Part shown: positions 26,701-41,700 of the stretch, piece after piece | How positions within the stretch are numbered: the first letter of the stretch is position 1 | How the letters are laid out: each line of letters starts with the position of its first letter | From: Arcuatula senhousia | Taxonomy: Eukaryota; Mollusca; Bivalvia; Mytilida; Mytilidae | Length of the DNA: 64,000 bases | Direction: 5' to 3' | Assembly: GCA_963971305.1 (NCBI GenBank) | Contig: OZ020303.1 | Location: 65,162,867-65,226,866 of the forward strand | Made by a program: the position numbers and the translations under genes | Notes under the pieces: model-generated | The model's input: the letters and a program-made list of their open reading frames with translations, nothing else | Told to the model about the DNA's origin: nothing | Databases searched by the model: none

Positions 26701-29700
26701 ATTTCTGGATTCACCTGGTCTATTTCACACATCGTTTTTACCAAAGACAAAATGATTGATGTAGATAGGAATAAACAACTTGGAACAAATGTCAACTGAG
26801 CTCTTCAAATAATTTCAGACACACATAAATATAAATTATTCATGGCTCCTTGCACTAATTTACCCTTTCTAATGGCATACATTTTTTGAAACTATTTAGA
26901 TAAATTGTTTTAATTTCATTTTGTCTTCATCAAAGCAATGCACAGGAAATACTGTTAGACTCATAAATACCAAATTTATCTCCAATTAAACCATTAAGCA
27001 AAGTATAATCATTTTTCCATTGGCTGGTTTTAAAACTTTCATGAGCTTTCTTTTAGTAGTGCTGGAAATTATTAGTCCACAGATGAATAGTTAGAATAAT
27101 TACTTTTGGTGTTAATGAAGGTTAGACAAATTGAAGTCATATGAGGCCACGTTACAATCCTTTACCAATTACATGTAATGGAAATTTTCTATCCATTTAT
27201 AGGATTTTTCAGTGTTTTATTTATTTCAAATGTCAAGACTTATAATACAGTTTTTAATAAGTTGAAGAAAAGAAAAAAAAAACAACCAAGGGTTTTTAAG
27301 ATCCATTAAAGTCTTATGGTCCAAAAAATCTTTATCAGAACTCAAAACATTTCAAGAACAGAGCTGCCTTTTACAACACATTGCAAGACTACAGGTCAGG
27401 TAACCTTGCCTTCTGGTTAGACCAGAGGGCTGTAAACATGTTGTAGCTAATATATTTTATACATAAACATTATGCAAAAACAAATGTTTTTAAATTAGAA
27501 ATTTGAATATTTTTTCTATAATATCATGCAAATTTCAAATACCCAAGGTGAAGGACAATCTACAACAAAACAATGCCAGCAGCCATCACAGATACTGCAA
27601 GCTTCCTCCAGGAATTATTCCAGATTAATGTTATAGATATGCATATCTCATTAGGAAAAAGAAAATGAGTTTGGACAAATAGGTCCCTGATGATTTGTCT
27701 AAAGGCAAGACAATTACTACCGAGTAAGGTTTCATTACAGAGGTACACTGAATGGTGCTTGATGATGGGTTTGGGTTCAGACATCAACATTACTAAAGAG
27801 ATTTCAGTTGCTGATTATTAGCAATAAACATTTGAATAATACAAAATTACAAATAATCAGAGCACTTTATGAAACTTGATATGATGATTATCATTGTTTT
27901 TAACGTTTATAATTTGTGATTGCCTTTTGTCTTATGGAAGTCTGTTCAAAAGGATTTTTATTGCAAAGTTAAAAATTGAATTGGTTTTCTGTTTGTACAT
28001 AAAATTCCCAGGGTTATTATTATACAAAGGCAAACATGAGAATGTCACGAATGTGAGAAAAGAGATCATTGGGTAGGCTTTTTCTTAATTAATTACCACG
28101 ATTCCATCATCATGAAAAATGAAAAAGATTCTGAGAGCCCGCACACTAAGTAGGTTATATTTTCTCAGCACTAATTGACCCAAAAACTCTTTAAAATTAC
28201 ATAACACATTGGTAAAAAAAATCTACTTTGATAAATTCCATTTCCAATTGAAGGAACAAATCTGTCTAAAATCAAATTATTTGAAACCAATTAATACGGT
28301 ATAAATCTAAATTTTAGAAATTAAATCCATTGCTGAAACATTACTGCTGTAGAAAAAATACAATTAACAGCATGAAAAGGCAGAAACATTACATCTCAGT
28401 GCATTTTATTGACTTAAAACACAATGGAAAAACTACTATAGAAAATAAATGTCTATTACATTCTGTTTTATTATATATCAGCTAATTTAATAACATTGTT
28501 TTAGTTCAAATGATGGGGCATTTTGTTTTAATTATTTATGGTAATTATGTGTTTCTGGTATAGTTATAGTAGAGTCAGTCCCTTGTAAAACACATAATAG
28601 AAAATAAAGAGATGTGGAATAAGTGTACGCGACACAGCCCACAATTAAACGGCAATTTAGAAAAACCACAATGGACAACCGCCAGCAGCCTTCAACGAGG
28701 CCATTTGGCACTGCTCGCGGTTATGCAATTGGCCCATGGTCTAAATAAGATGCATATAATTCAAATCCAGCCCTGAAATAGTCACAGATAGACCCCCTTC
28801 TTAAACAAGGAACAGAAAACATCAAAAAGACAAGTACAAACGAAAGCTTTGTCAAGGATTCCTGGCTTAGGACAGGCACATGTAATATGTGGCGGGGTTA
28901 AACTAGTTTTTTGGGCCCAACCTTCCCCCTATCAATATTCCTAGACAAAGCACAAAAACTAAACACACAATAAAAATCAAATCAATCAAAGTCCAATTCT
29001 ACTAGAGAGAACCTAAGACAAAAAACAAGAACAAACAAAAGGATGGTAAAGGAACTCTCCATAGAACACTCGCTGTTACTGACAGCTAGCTGAGAATCAT
29101 CAATCGACTGATGTAAAAAAATCAAACGTATCGATTTTAAATCCGACACAACACTTCAAGCAATAATGATTTAGTGAAGTGTCATCACACAAAACCGACA
29201 CGCTTGATCGCTATAATGCTTAAAAATGACAATAGTAAAAACGTTTATGGAAGTTTTAAAGCGAGTATTAAGTTTTCAATATTTCTGCCAAAAAACACTA
29301 AATTCAAAGATTTAACCAAGATATTCATTTCATATCCTTTCCGTAATAAATTTTGAAGCCAATTTTTCATTTCTATTGGATTGCTTTTAAATTTGTGAGC
29401 TTTATAAAAAACATTACCATAAAATACAGGATGTGATATTCCTTTCACTATAAGAAAGTGACGTGTACAATTAAATTTTTCAATAAGAGATTGATACTTG
29501 TGGAAGAATTTAGAAAAAGATTTTACTAATTTGTGGTATCCCATAGATTGCAATAGTGATGGAATGAACTCAGTTTTATTTCAAAGTACTAACACAAGCA
29601 ATTCTTAACATTGTTGTGGGCAAAATGAGTTTTTCATTAAAAGAAGCATAGGTACCAATTGGGCATCGGAATGTCAAAAGTCTGAAAGGGCAAGGACAAA

Positions 29701-32700
29701 ACCAGTAAACACCATCAAGAACAGCACAAAGAAACAGACAACACAATAAAGAAAGAATGTGTCCATGGGACACGGATGCCCCTGCTGGCCTCAAATAAAA
29801 AGTTGAAGTCTGACAGGTCTGAAAGTCGCTGAGGACACATAGTTTATCATACTAAACCATCCTATCAAGTTTCAAATCATTCCCATGTACGGTTTCTGAG
29901 AAAAGCTTGACGGAAATTTTCATGTCGATTTTGGTATCGATCCAGCCCCAAACAGGAAGTAGATGTCCGACAGGTCTAAAATTAGCTTAGGACGTATAGT
30001 TTGTTATACTGAACCATCCTACCAAGTTTCAAGTTATTCCCATTAAAGGTTTTTGAGAAAAGCTTGACAGAAATTCGTATGAACGGACGGACATGAGTAA
30101 AACTTAATGCCCCCCGACATGTCGTCATGGGGGCATAAAAACAACTGAAAAGCAATCAACAATGCATGATCAAGTGGTAGATAGATTGAACTCGCTGGTT
30201 TTCCAGAAGAGTAATAAAGCAGTTCTTGTTGTCTATAGCTTAATAAGAAGAAATTTTAAATATGCATGTACGGTACATGTGCGGTGCAGACTAAGAGAAA
30301 AGTAGGCCCATCTGAGAATTAGGCTGACCGAAAAAGCCCTAAGCAAGAACTATAGTACTACAGTACTGCAAAATGACAAAACATTTGATCATCTGTTAGA
30401 TATTGTAGCAGCAACTGTAAATTGCTCTGTTCTTATTGATGAAACAAGATCTCAGTATCAGTTAAAGTTGCAATTGGATTCAAACATGTTCTATTTTTAA
30501 ATTTTGTCTTGAAAATAGTATTAATGCTCTTGAAGGTCATTTCTTTAACAAGTATGCTGCATTTTTATACTTTTACAGTTGATCTAAACTGTAAACGTAA
30601 CATCAACTTACATAGGATTTCATTCCAGCACCACAAAAATCTTCTTTTTTTCAATTTGTGTGCAAAAAAGCAATCAACAAGTCCATAAAATATTAAAGTA
30701 AATGACCAATATATTGAAACTAATACCACCAAAAAGGCATTTCCAGGAAGCTTTTCCACAATTAGTAAATTGTCTCTGACAATTTTCACACTTATAGATA
30801 GTGGTCTGATGAGAAATAATGATGACCAATTCCAGTTCCTCACCAATCCTTACTTCTAAATGTATATATGTTATAAGTTAAAAGTACTGATTGTCTATAC
30901 CGGAAATGAGAGAGATGGCTTTAAAAGGTTTCTTATTAGATTGGCTTGATTCTACTCTCATGTTGTTTCTGGCTTTTTTGCAATTAAGAAAGGAAGCTGA
31001 CATAAAACGTTTAACCACCAGAAGTCAAAAGCTACTCAACCAAAGTTTATGACCACTTTGGAAAATAATGTACCAAGGTCAAAGATTAATGAGTACATCA
31101 ATGATTTTTTTTTTAGATAGAAACATTTCAGCAATAAGCATTAATTGATGCGTTTTTTTTTTATTAAAGTTACAACAGCATTCAAAAATGCATATGAAAA
31201 TTTAAAATAACCACTTCTATCAAAATCTTAATAAATGCTAAGTATGATTTTAAGTATGTAAATTTTTCAAATAAACTGCTTGAAAAGGAATACAACGAAG
31301 ATAAGGTATAATAATACTGATTTGTTTAAGTCTAACTTTTTGACCTTAAAATGATTTTGAGTCAAATGCTGCTGATTAGAAGTTTAACTCCTTGAAATAT
31401 GCATTTACAGCATAACCAAATTAAAAATGGTAAATGCTTTGATGGGGCTATAGTTGACTGCTTCAGTATTGATCATTATGTCTAAGATCTAAGAGATTAT
31501 GAAAGTTTTCTGATCACTTGGGACCTTGTTAACCTTTAGTTTCCATACATATAAGTACAAGGACCATGTGATAAAAAGATCCTCAAAATGTGTTAAGTCA
31601 TGTAATACAACCATTTTTAGGCAATCTAGGAATTCTTTGGTACTATATTGAGTCATGGAAAATGATCTACTAAGGATATAGCTCTTACTAACTTCAAACG
31701 ACCACGTAACGTGTCTGCAAATATCAAGCTTTAATCCAACACATTCTATAATAACAATGCCGCAATGAAATGGTTAAAAATCAGGAAATCTTACTTAAAC
31801 ATTGCTTCTTGCAACATAAAATGCACGGGGAAAAAAATCTAATGTTGTCAGTATCAAAAGAATTTTAGCCCATTGATTGCACCATTAAAATGAGAATGTT
31901 GATTTATCATGCAAGGATTCACATTTTTGGTTCATTATAATTCATTATAATTACAAAGTCTAATTTCAATTTAGGATCATAAAACTTAAATGTACTGAGT
32001 AACAAAGACATTATAACTTTATTGACTTTTATAGCAGATAATTTTTTCCTTAATTTGTCAAACAACTTTCAAATGTAATGTTTATCAATTAAAAGTAAAG
32101 CAATTTGTACTGGTGCATCAGAGATACAGCAAATTAAAATTCTATCAAACAAATCCAATTTAGCATATTGCATTTTGGAATATAAATCTTCCAATATAAA
32201 ATCATTTGAACTGTGAAATCAGAGAGTACTTTTTTATCCATTAAAGTTATCCCCCTTTTCCATTTTTTTTCTATTTTATAAGTTATCCCCCTTTGCACCT
32301 TTTCTAATTTATGAGTTATCCCCCTTTTTATGTCTGATCACCATTTGATTGGTCAGGAAATAAGACATTAACAGTAAGAGAATCATATTCCAGACTGTAT
32401 ATTCATTCCTGATTAAATCAAAACATATCAGACATATTGAATTGGCCTAATAAAGAAATATCTTGCCATAACTGTCAAAATGTCTAGGCTAATAAACTCA
32501 CAAATGATCTGAGAACTCCATTTGTTTGCCATATATCGACAAAGTAAATATGCCTAATCAACAAGTTATGGATTCTGAAATTCATACTGTTTCAAAGATA
32601 CAAGAAAACTTTTTCTGCTTAGCTAGAATCAACTAAGTGTATTTTCACCTTTTTCTTTGATACTTTTAAAAAAATAGACAATTCTTAAAAAAATAAAATT

Positions 32701-35700
32701 AACCAAATTTATTCTCATATTACTAATTATCTCCCTTGAATGATATCTCAGTGACATTCTGATGCAACCACTCAAAACACAACTTATCTGTGAATGTAAA
32801 GTATTGTAGATTTTAAATGAGACTTTGGCTTTTAAGGTGGCTCAAGGCTTTTAAACTGAGCAGCTTCTTGTGCATATTGGAATTTTGTATAAAATTGATA
32901 AACTAAACTGAACTTGGCAGACAAAAACTTTGTACTATAATATATTTTATCAAATTAGAAGCAATTGGGATACAAAAATGACATTTGATCATGTCTAGAA
33001 TTTCCCGTACTAAATCAAAGGGAGATAATTTATACATGTATAGAATGAATAGGATTTTTTTCAATTTTCATGAATATCTTGAAAAAATGATTGGTGACCC
33101 TTATATTTTTTTTAAACAATTTCGAAACATTTTTGAAAAAGAACTTCAGAATTTGAGATGATTCTATAGTATGAATTCTTATTTAAGTGCCTCTGAAGCT
33201 TTTTTCCCTATATCCTATATAAAATATTGAAACTTTGCTATTTATAGAAAACTGAAAGCGCTCTAAAATGAAAGGTGACCCCCTCTTTTTATTTGATATT
33301 TTTTATCTATACAGTAAGGTCTACCGATGTGCCGAAAATAAACAAAATCTATAGTAGAATTCTAATAGCCCTGATACACCTTAAGTGTTCAAATGATCAC
33401 ATCCTAAATGAACAGACAAGGAAAAATCTATAGGATTTAACATACATATAAATATATAACTTTTCCTGATTTTTGAAAATAACCATTCACCAATAAGTGC
33501 TTTAAAATCTATATTTATCATAGATGTTGCACCATGTCCCATGGAATTAATTACTCTGCAAACCAGAACTGAAATATAAGACCTACACAAATCAAGGGCC
33601 CTTGCATGACTTCATATCTTTTATTATCTTCTATATTACTCTCAAAAGAGCCCAAATTTTCTTTGTTTATTTTGTCAATTTTGGTAATTTTCCTTCCAAA
33701 ATATCATATTTTCAATTTGCTCCCAGACAACATGGAGACACTAAGCAAACTAGTATTCCATCCATAATAATTATCCTTTCTTATTTTATAACAATTATGG
33801 CACATCTGAGACCAACTCTAAACTGTTTTTTTCTGCTTGAAAAACAATTTATTTTATGCTAAACAATCAAACTTGTAATCCATATCCAATATTCAACCTA
33901 TAACAAGTGGAATGATAGTTGTAAAGTTTGGTGTAAAGTAATGATTTCTCTGAATTTTATGTGTTAAGCCTGATATTTTTCAAGGTTGTACAGTGTATTC
34001 ACTTAATACTTTAAACTTTTTATTGTTTTGAGGTTTCAGATGCATCAAATAACCTAAAATGTAAAATATTGATTTAAAAGTATTAAAAATTATATCCGCA
34101 TCCAGTTGCCAGATTATATCCCAACATTTTTTAGGAGGGATGCAAAAAGACTGAAGTAGAAAAAAAAACTATTGATTTCAATTGTTTAAGTGCCTTCGCT
34201 GGAGCATTTAATTTTTCACAGAGTTAATTTGGTTTGTCAAACGCTCGTGTGCTCCATTAATAAGATCTTAAAATATTCATAACCTTTGGAAAAAGGTTAA
34301 ATTCATGTCAATCGCTGAAATATTCGATTTGTACGACTGATTGCAGAAACATGGAGAATCGTTAATTAACTCCTTAAGAAGATGACAATATCAAGAGCCA
34401 CTTGTCAACAAGATATGGCCTAAGCCACCAAACAAAGAAAACTTTGAGGAGACATCTGTAGGACACACTGCTATGAAGACAGGCTGCAAACAAATTGTAG
34501 AGCATTAAAAACAGTCAGAGGCACTAACATGTAAATGTCAGGTACAAAATGTCTTATAAATTATACATGCAATAACTGAATGTGATAAATACACAAGCAG
34601 ATACAACTTCCAAAAATTTATGAAAACAGCATCGGTTTCAACAAGTCAATAAATGTGCCCCAAATATTTCTTCTAGATTCAATCAATACTTACAGGTATG
34701 TAAGAAACTAAAGCTTAACATAGGCGGATCCAGGGGGGCCCTGGGGGCCCGGGGCCCCTCTTTTGGCGGGAAATTTGGTTGAATATATAGGAAATCATTG
34801 AGGCGTAACCAATGCAAGCCCCCTCTTAGGCCAGTCAGTGGGCCCCCTCTTTTCATAATTTCTGGATCCGCCTCTGCTTAAATTATAGTCTTTTGGAAAT
34901 ACTGTTGTTGTTCAAGAAAATGAGAACAAAGTTTGGGGCATTGGGCATCTTAATTTTTTGTATTGACCGTATGTCTTTAGATCTTGCTTAATGATTCATC
35001 TTCTGTCATTATCTTTAAATAAAAGAAACTTCACACTTTATCCTTTTTTTCATGCTCACCAGTTCATATCAATAATTTAGCTCATAACTATTGGAATTAT
35101 GATAAAATATCAATATATCATGCTCAAAATAATCTATGAGAAACAATGCACGGGCTGTATTGACAGATATAACCCTTCCCCGATTGTCCATAAATTGTTT
35201 TCTAATGTCATGTGCCAAGATTGACATATCACAATGTGACAGGACATTCTATAAATAAGTGTGACTCATCCCCGATATTTCCTTGTGGTCACAGATCTGT
35301 TGTCATTGACACTTGCGTCTATCGGAATCTGAAAATGTCGCTTCAACTTGATGGATTCAGATTTTATCAAGTCATGTGTTAAATTCTTAATTATAAAATG
35401 TAATTATGCTTCGTCATCCAACCAGTTTGTAATCCGGACAGAACGTGCATTATTGCCAGTTCCCGTTCGTCATTATTAATTCAAAATTTTACACAACTTT
35501 CTAATTGAGGGAACAACTGAGGATCAACAAATTTCATTTCCTCTGTATTGAGTAACACTACGCTAATAATCAGTTAGGCCGTCTTATTTGGAAGACAAAG
35601 AAAAAATGGAATTCTAATCCATTTGTTGGAATTCACCCTGACAAGCTGCTAACTAATTTTAGATATTTCATAAGCGTTGAATAAAAAATAAAATTTGCAT

Positions 35701-38700
35701 TAGCAATGTGGTTGCAACTTCCCATCAAATACTTGATAACAATAATTTGTATTACTTAAACCTAATGAAGGAATTCATTTGATATTCTGTTCTCCACAAA
35801 AAAATCAATGACGGGTCAAACAAGCTGTTTCCTGTCTTTTCATCGTCTGCTGGGCCGATATCGTGAGCAGTTTTTTCTCCGTAATCAAATAAGAAAGTTC
35901 CTTCATATCTATGAGCCGACCTGTATTGGTCATCTATATCTTATTACGATCTCCTTGGTCAATGCTCAGTGAAATTAGAACCATGATTTAAAGATGCTGG
36001 AAAGTGTTAATTTTTACCATCTAACCATTTATATCCAATGAGACGTCAAATCTCAGATTAACCATCATTTATCAATTTCATTAATATATTTGCCATCATG
36101 AATACTCTATTTAATAAAATATGTAGATAAAAAACTCAAGCTTCAAGGAGAAGGATCAGTACTCAATAACTCATCTATAAAACAACTTTGATTTAGAAAT
36201 GATAGGAGCAAAAAGTCCCAAGGACATGTGCATTAGAATGATCAAAGGTAGCAATAGTATTTCAAGGCTTTATATTCAGAATTGTCATTGAAGTAATGTT
36301 AAACCAATCTGCTAGTTGCTCATGAAAGAACACAACAGGCTCAGAGTCTCATGGAAGGATCTCCAGAACAAAAGAGGAGGGTCAGTAAGCCTGGGCAATT
36401 TTTGATGAAAATTTGCATAATAGTCACGCCATCTGCCTGATGACACCTGCAATTTAACTGAAGTAATATATGATTCCAACCACATGTAGGTTCTTATATG
36501 GGCATGGACAAGTCCATGCCCATATTTCACTCCAAGAATCTCAATAGAGTTTACAATTCATTATTGGTCTAGATCATGTGGGTTTTCAAAGCTCAGATGA
36601 TGTCTACATTCTACACAAATGTAATGATACCTTAGTGTCCATTATCTTAACAAATGAGATGCTGTAATAAAAAATCACTTTTCTGTGGGTTGAATGGCCT
36701 GAAGAACCTTGCATGGTCCATAAACATTACTTGATCATTTCACCAACAAAGCCTACTTTTTATGGCTGTTTTAGAATGACCATTAATTTTTTCCTCAAGG
36801 ACAATATGATTTTTATAACAAACCATAAGCAACTTATATAGCTAAAGATCTTATATGTCAGGTTTTTAATTTGTACAGAGCAATATCATTGTGGTTCATA
36901 TAAAGGACAAGTTCTTTAATTAATGTCATAATACCCTTGATGGTCAAAGGATGGAGATTGAATCAATAGAGTATGGTGGCACAACAGAAAGGACGAAATT
37001 GGTCCATGATTCTAGTTTTGGCATAATTCAGATACAGCAATAAAATATTCTAGTTGTATTTAGTGGGTTGCTGAGCGAGCATTACAGACACTACATAAGT
37101 TTCATACATTAAGGAAAACGTCACCAATATTGACAGAATAGAGATCATTATGACTTTATATATCAAATATGATGTATCACTGTCTGATCCCCTATTGTCT
37201 GAGATCAAATAGGCTTATATGTGATAACATCTTGTTCTTTTCCATATAAGGGTGCTATGGGTACTTTTAGAATTGAACCTTAAAAGAGCACAACAGTAGT
37301 CTGGTAGCAAGTAACTACTTCTTCCATAAATATTTGATGAACTTGTATTAAATTATTTTAAACAATTTGAACCCCATCAAAATTCAAGATCTAACAGCCA
37401 GTTTATTAATTGGCACCAATGTATAAAGCTTTTATGTGATTTCTTCTTATTTTGCATTATTGTAAAATGTTTCCATAAAAATTCTTGATTAAAAAAAATC
37501 TTTTCTTTTTTTTTCATTTAAACACTTAGAATATGTAGTTAATTTACTATTCTTTAATCTATATCAAAGACCAATAGTGGACTTAAAATGCTTGTTAATG
37601 AAAACATTTCACCATGTCACAGAAAAACTTCATCATAACTCACGATTTCAATTCTACCTTGTCATTCAGGACCCAATAAACAAGGGTTCTATTTACAGAT
37701 AAAATGGGTTTTCTGTCCTCTTCACCTCCTTTAGTCTAAAGCAAGTCTTGTGTGCTTGAAGTACCCTATAATTTGTTATAGTAATAAATCTTTTTTCAAA
37801 GTACAGTGTGTGGGATTAAGCTTCATCATAATAACTAGTGACAAAATGAGTGACTGTATACTTAAGAGACTCTGGGAGTTATATTACTCAGATATTCAAT
37901 TGTGAGTCAGTAAAATTTCATCATAATATGAGTAAAATTAACACAGTCTTAGAGCGTCACCGATTCAACAAGAGCAAAATCTATATTCCTTATACAGATT
38001 AAAAAATAACATTGATTTTAATTGCAAAGATTTTAATCTTCCCTTTTCAAAACAGTCATGCAAACACCACAAAACATTATTTTCTATTGAATGCTATTTT
38101 ATAGTTGCTTCACATGCAACAAATATGCATATTATATCCCTAAAATGTAAATTGGTAATAAAAGCACTTCTTCCTTCTTCATCAAGCCATCGTTTATATG
38201 ATGAATAAGATGCGGCATACAAAGCATTAGACATGAAAAAAGGGTTAAGCCATAAAAATTCCCCTTGAATAATTACGTTTTGTCCTTTTTTTAATGAGAC
38301 TTTTTAAGTCCTATAATAGCATTCTATTCAAATGTTACAAGCAGATGTGGTGCTTCACAAAAAATGGCTGCCATTATAATTGTTTCCTGTTCTGAATACT
38401 AAATGTTGGAACAATTTATAAAGACATTTGTCTTTTATTGTAAGAATGGGAATCACAGTTGTGACCACGCAGCATTCATAAGAATTTCATCATATTAAAC
38501 AATGCAACCAGAGAAATTCAAGTCAATTAGCTTTTTTTAAGCTAGAAGTATATCAGAGTTTTTTTGCTTTAAAAAGGTGCCCAAGAACTGTTTTATTCAT
38601 TCAAACAACCTCTAATGCAACATTAAACTAAAAACCATTATGACAACATTGTTAAAAACTCAAAAATATCAAATACAAGTTGCTGTGAAGAAAAATATTG

Positions 38701-41700
38701 ATAAAACGTCATCTATGATTTTACGTCAAACAAGTTTAAAGTGACAAAAAGTTATTTCTGTGTTAAGAATTTGTAAAATCTTACACATTGAGCGACAAAA
38801 CCATTGCATAAACTCTACAATGATCCATAACTAACTCGCACTTGTGAAAATTGCAGAGCCATTCAACACAATTTATGGAAATATAACGGAGTTTTTCATT
38901 ACAACAGTATTGGTATACAATCCTGATCTTCCTTTTCGTCTTCCCTCTGGATTTCCTTTTATTTATCACCTAACCATATTTTGATACATTTTTCCATACA
39001 TAAAGCTTGATCAAAGTCTTGTCTTCCGCTGACTGTGGTGAAACAACTCCCTGCGGTAACATGGAAGTGACAGAAAATGATGATGTATTCAGAGCTAAAC
39101 ATCCCTGGAGGTTTATTTACAGTAATAATATTTCCTTACCAGATCTTGACTTTTCTACAAATTAGGCATGTTTAAGAGGAATAACACGAAACCATAAAAG
39201 CATAGATATATTGTTGTTTTGATAAATTGTTGTGATAATAAAAATTCATTGGTTGTTTTCTTAATGTGCATACTTTGATGAATTATATATAATTTGATCA
39301 TACATTAATGTGATAGTTTGAAGCCAAAAAAATTATATGTTTGTAACTTTTCTGAATCTAAGATACTTTTCTGGTTATCCATTTTTTAAGTTTCATCTTT
39401 TATTTCTTCAAAATTAATCTCCACAAAAATCTGAAGTCTTGAACTTTCCTAGCAACATAGTGGCACAAACTACAAAGTTCTACCCAACGACCTCTAGCTG
39501 ACCCCTTTGAAATGTCAACAGCACTCTTACATGACATGCAGCATGATCCTATAACAAATGCATTCTGGGATATAAGGAAATCTTGGTGACAGAAGTAATT
39601 TTACTCCAGAAATTGACATGAAGCCAAACACGGGTGAGGTCCAATCAACATAAATATATTGAATTTGTAATTGGCTCAATAAAGGAAGCCATTTATCATG
39701 TCAGTGTCCCAGGTTAATTACTGTCACAGCGTTTCTGGTCACCAAATGCAGAATCACCAACGGTTTTTATATCGGGATTCCTGCAGACCTTTTTTCAATA
39801 ACAACATTCTATTAGAAAATAAATTTCTTTGTTCAAATGCCGTTTTTCAATAACACAGAAATAAAATTTACAGTGACAGTATAAAAGTTCGATCAGCGGA
39901 TCTAAATGACATGACTTTTATTGCCGCAAACATTTGAATATCATCAGAATTCGATTAATTTTATCAAACACCTTAGCAATAAAGCAAACTTAAATTAACG
40001 ATTATCTCTGTTTCTATAAAACAGTTACATGTCATTTGCATTAGAACCAGTTTAATATTAATAAGGAGTTGTAGTTATATAAGGGTACAACAGAAAACAG
40101 ACAACTTAATGAGAATATATAGAGCCATGGAATTAGGTCAATGTGACATATTAAGATTGCCTTGCCTTGACAAACTGACCATAAAAAAGATTTTGCAAGT
40201 GTAAATAGTTCAAATACTAAAAATTTAGGAAATTAATTTATACATGTCACTCAGGTATAAGCAAATGCATGTAGCAAATTAAACTACAAATGAAGGAGTG
40301 TGTCTATGGGACACAGATGCCCCAGCTGGCTCCAAACAGGAAGTAGAAGTCAAACAGGTCTGAAAGTCACTTAGGACGTACAGCTTGTCATTCTGATATA
40401 TCCTACCAAGTTTCAAATCATTCTCATGTATTGTTTCTGTAGAAAAGCTTGGCGGAAATTTGTACAGACATTCAAACGTGTGTCCATCCATCCAAACCCC
40501 AAACAGGAAAAAGAAGTCTAACAGGTCTGAAAGTCACTTAAGACATACAGTTTGTCATCATGAACCATCCTTAGTTTTAAATCATTCTCATGTATGGTTT
40601 CTGAGAAAAGCTTGACAGAAATTCATACAGACATATACATAAGTACGTCTGTCTGTTCATACCCAAACAGGAAGTAGAAGTCTGACAGGTTTGAAAGTTG
40701 CTTTTTTAGGACATACAGTTTGCCATACTGAATCATCCTATCAAGTTTCAAATCATTCTCATGTACTGTTTCTGAGAAAAGCTTGACAGAAATTTGTACG
40801 GACGGACATACAGACGAACATGGGTAAAACTTAATGGCCCCTGACATGTTGTCGCAAGGGCATAAAAAACTTATAGAGCCAGTAAAAGTTAAGCTTTTGA
40901 AATCTAATATAAATCTTGCTAAAATATATACTTCTTGGACTCTTTTTCTTAAAATTTTAAATTGATCAGACTCCATAAAGCCTCATTGCCCATAGACACT
41001 GAATCCAATTTTTTATTCTGAGTATTAAATTTTCATGACTTGGCTGCACACACACAGACTCTTCCATCCATCCATCTTCTCAGACCATTTCAAATTGACA
41101 TTTAAAGTCTACTGTTGGCCACTTAAGTTTTTTCTAAATTAGATTTTCAAAAACAGCTGCTTATATTTCTGGAAGAGTAAATGCTTGGCAGTATAGACTT
41201 TAAATAATATATTTCTGGTTCCAATATGAAGATCTCTGAGACAAGATCTAGAGACAACCCTTGCATGACAAACAGTCATTTTATATTCACTTTACAAGCA
41301 ATTTACAATAGAAACCATCAAAGGAAGCATGTATTTGCCAATCCTGTTGGAGAAAAACAATAAGCAGAAGGAAAATAGAAAATTAAAATGGTGCCACAGG
41401 GTCATCAAAACTGTATGGACTGGCAGACACTTTGCTGCAACTGAAGAACTTTGCAGTATAGTAATTACATGTTATTTGTAATATTCTGAAGTATGCATGC
41501 ATGGACTTAGAAAATAACTAACTTGGTTAAATGATCAATATGATATTTTAAAGCCAGTTTCTCTTTAAAATTTATATGGACATCATGCAGAACAGTTTTA
41601 TGTAACTGAAATCTTTAGAGGGTGCTTAATTAAAAGGTTATTGAAGATATGAAAATGAACACTTTTCCTCTGTGGGCTCTAACATAAAAGTAACAAATGT

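Noticed and set aside
40623..40976. 117-codon minus-strand ORF
   Set aside because: Antisense reading of the family B repeat.
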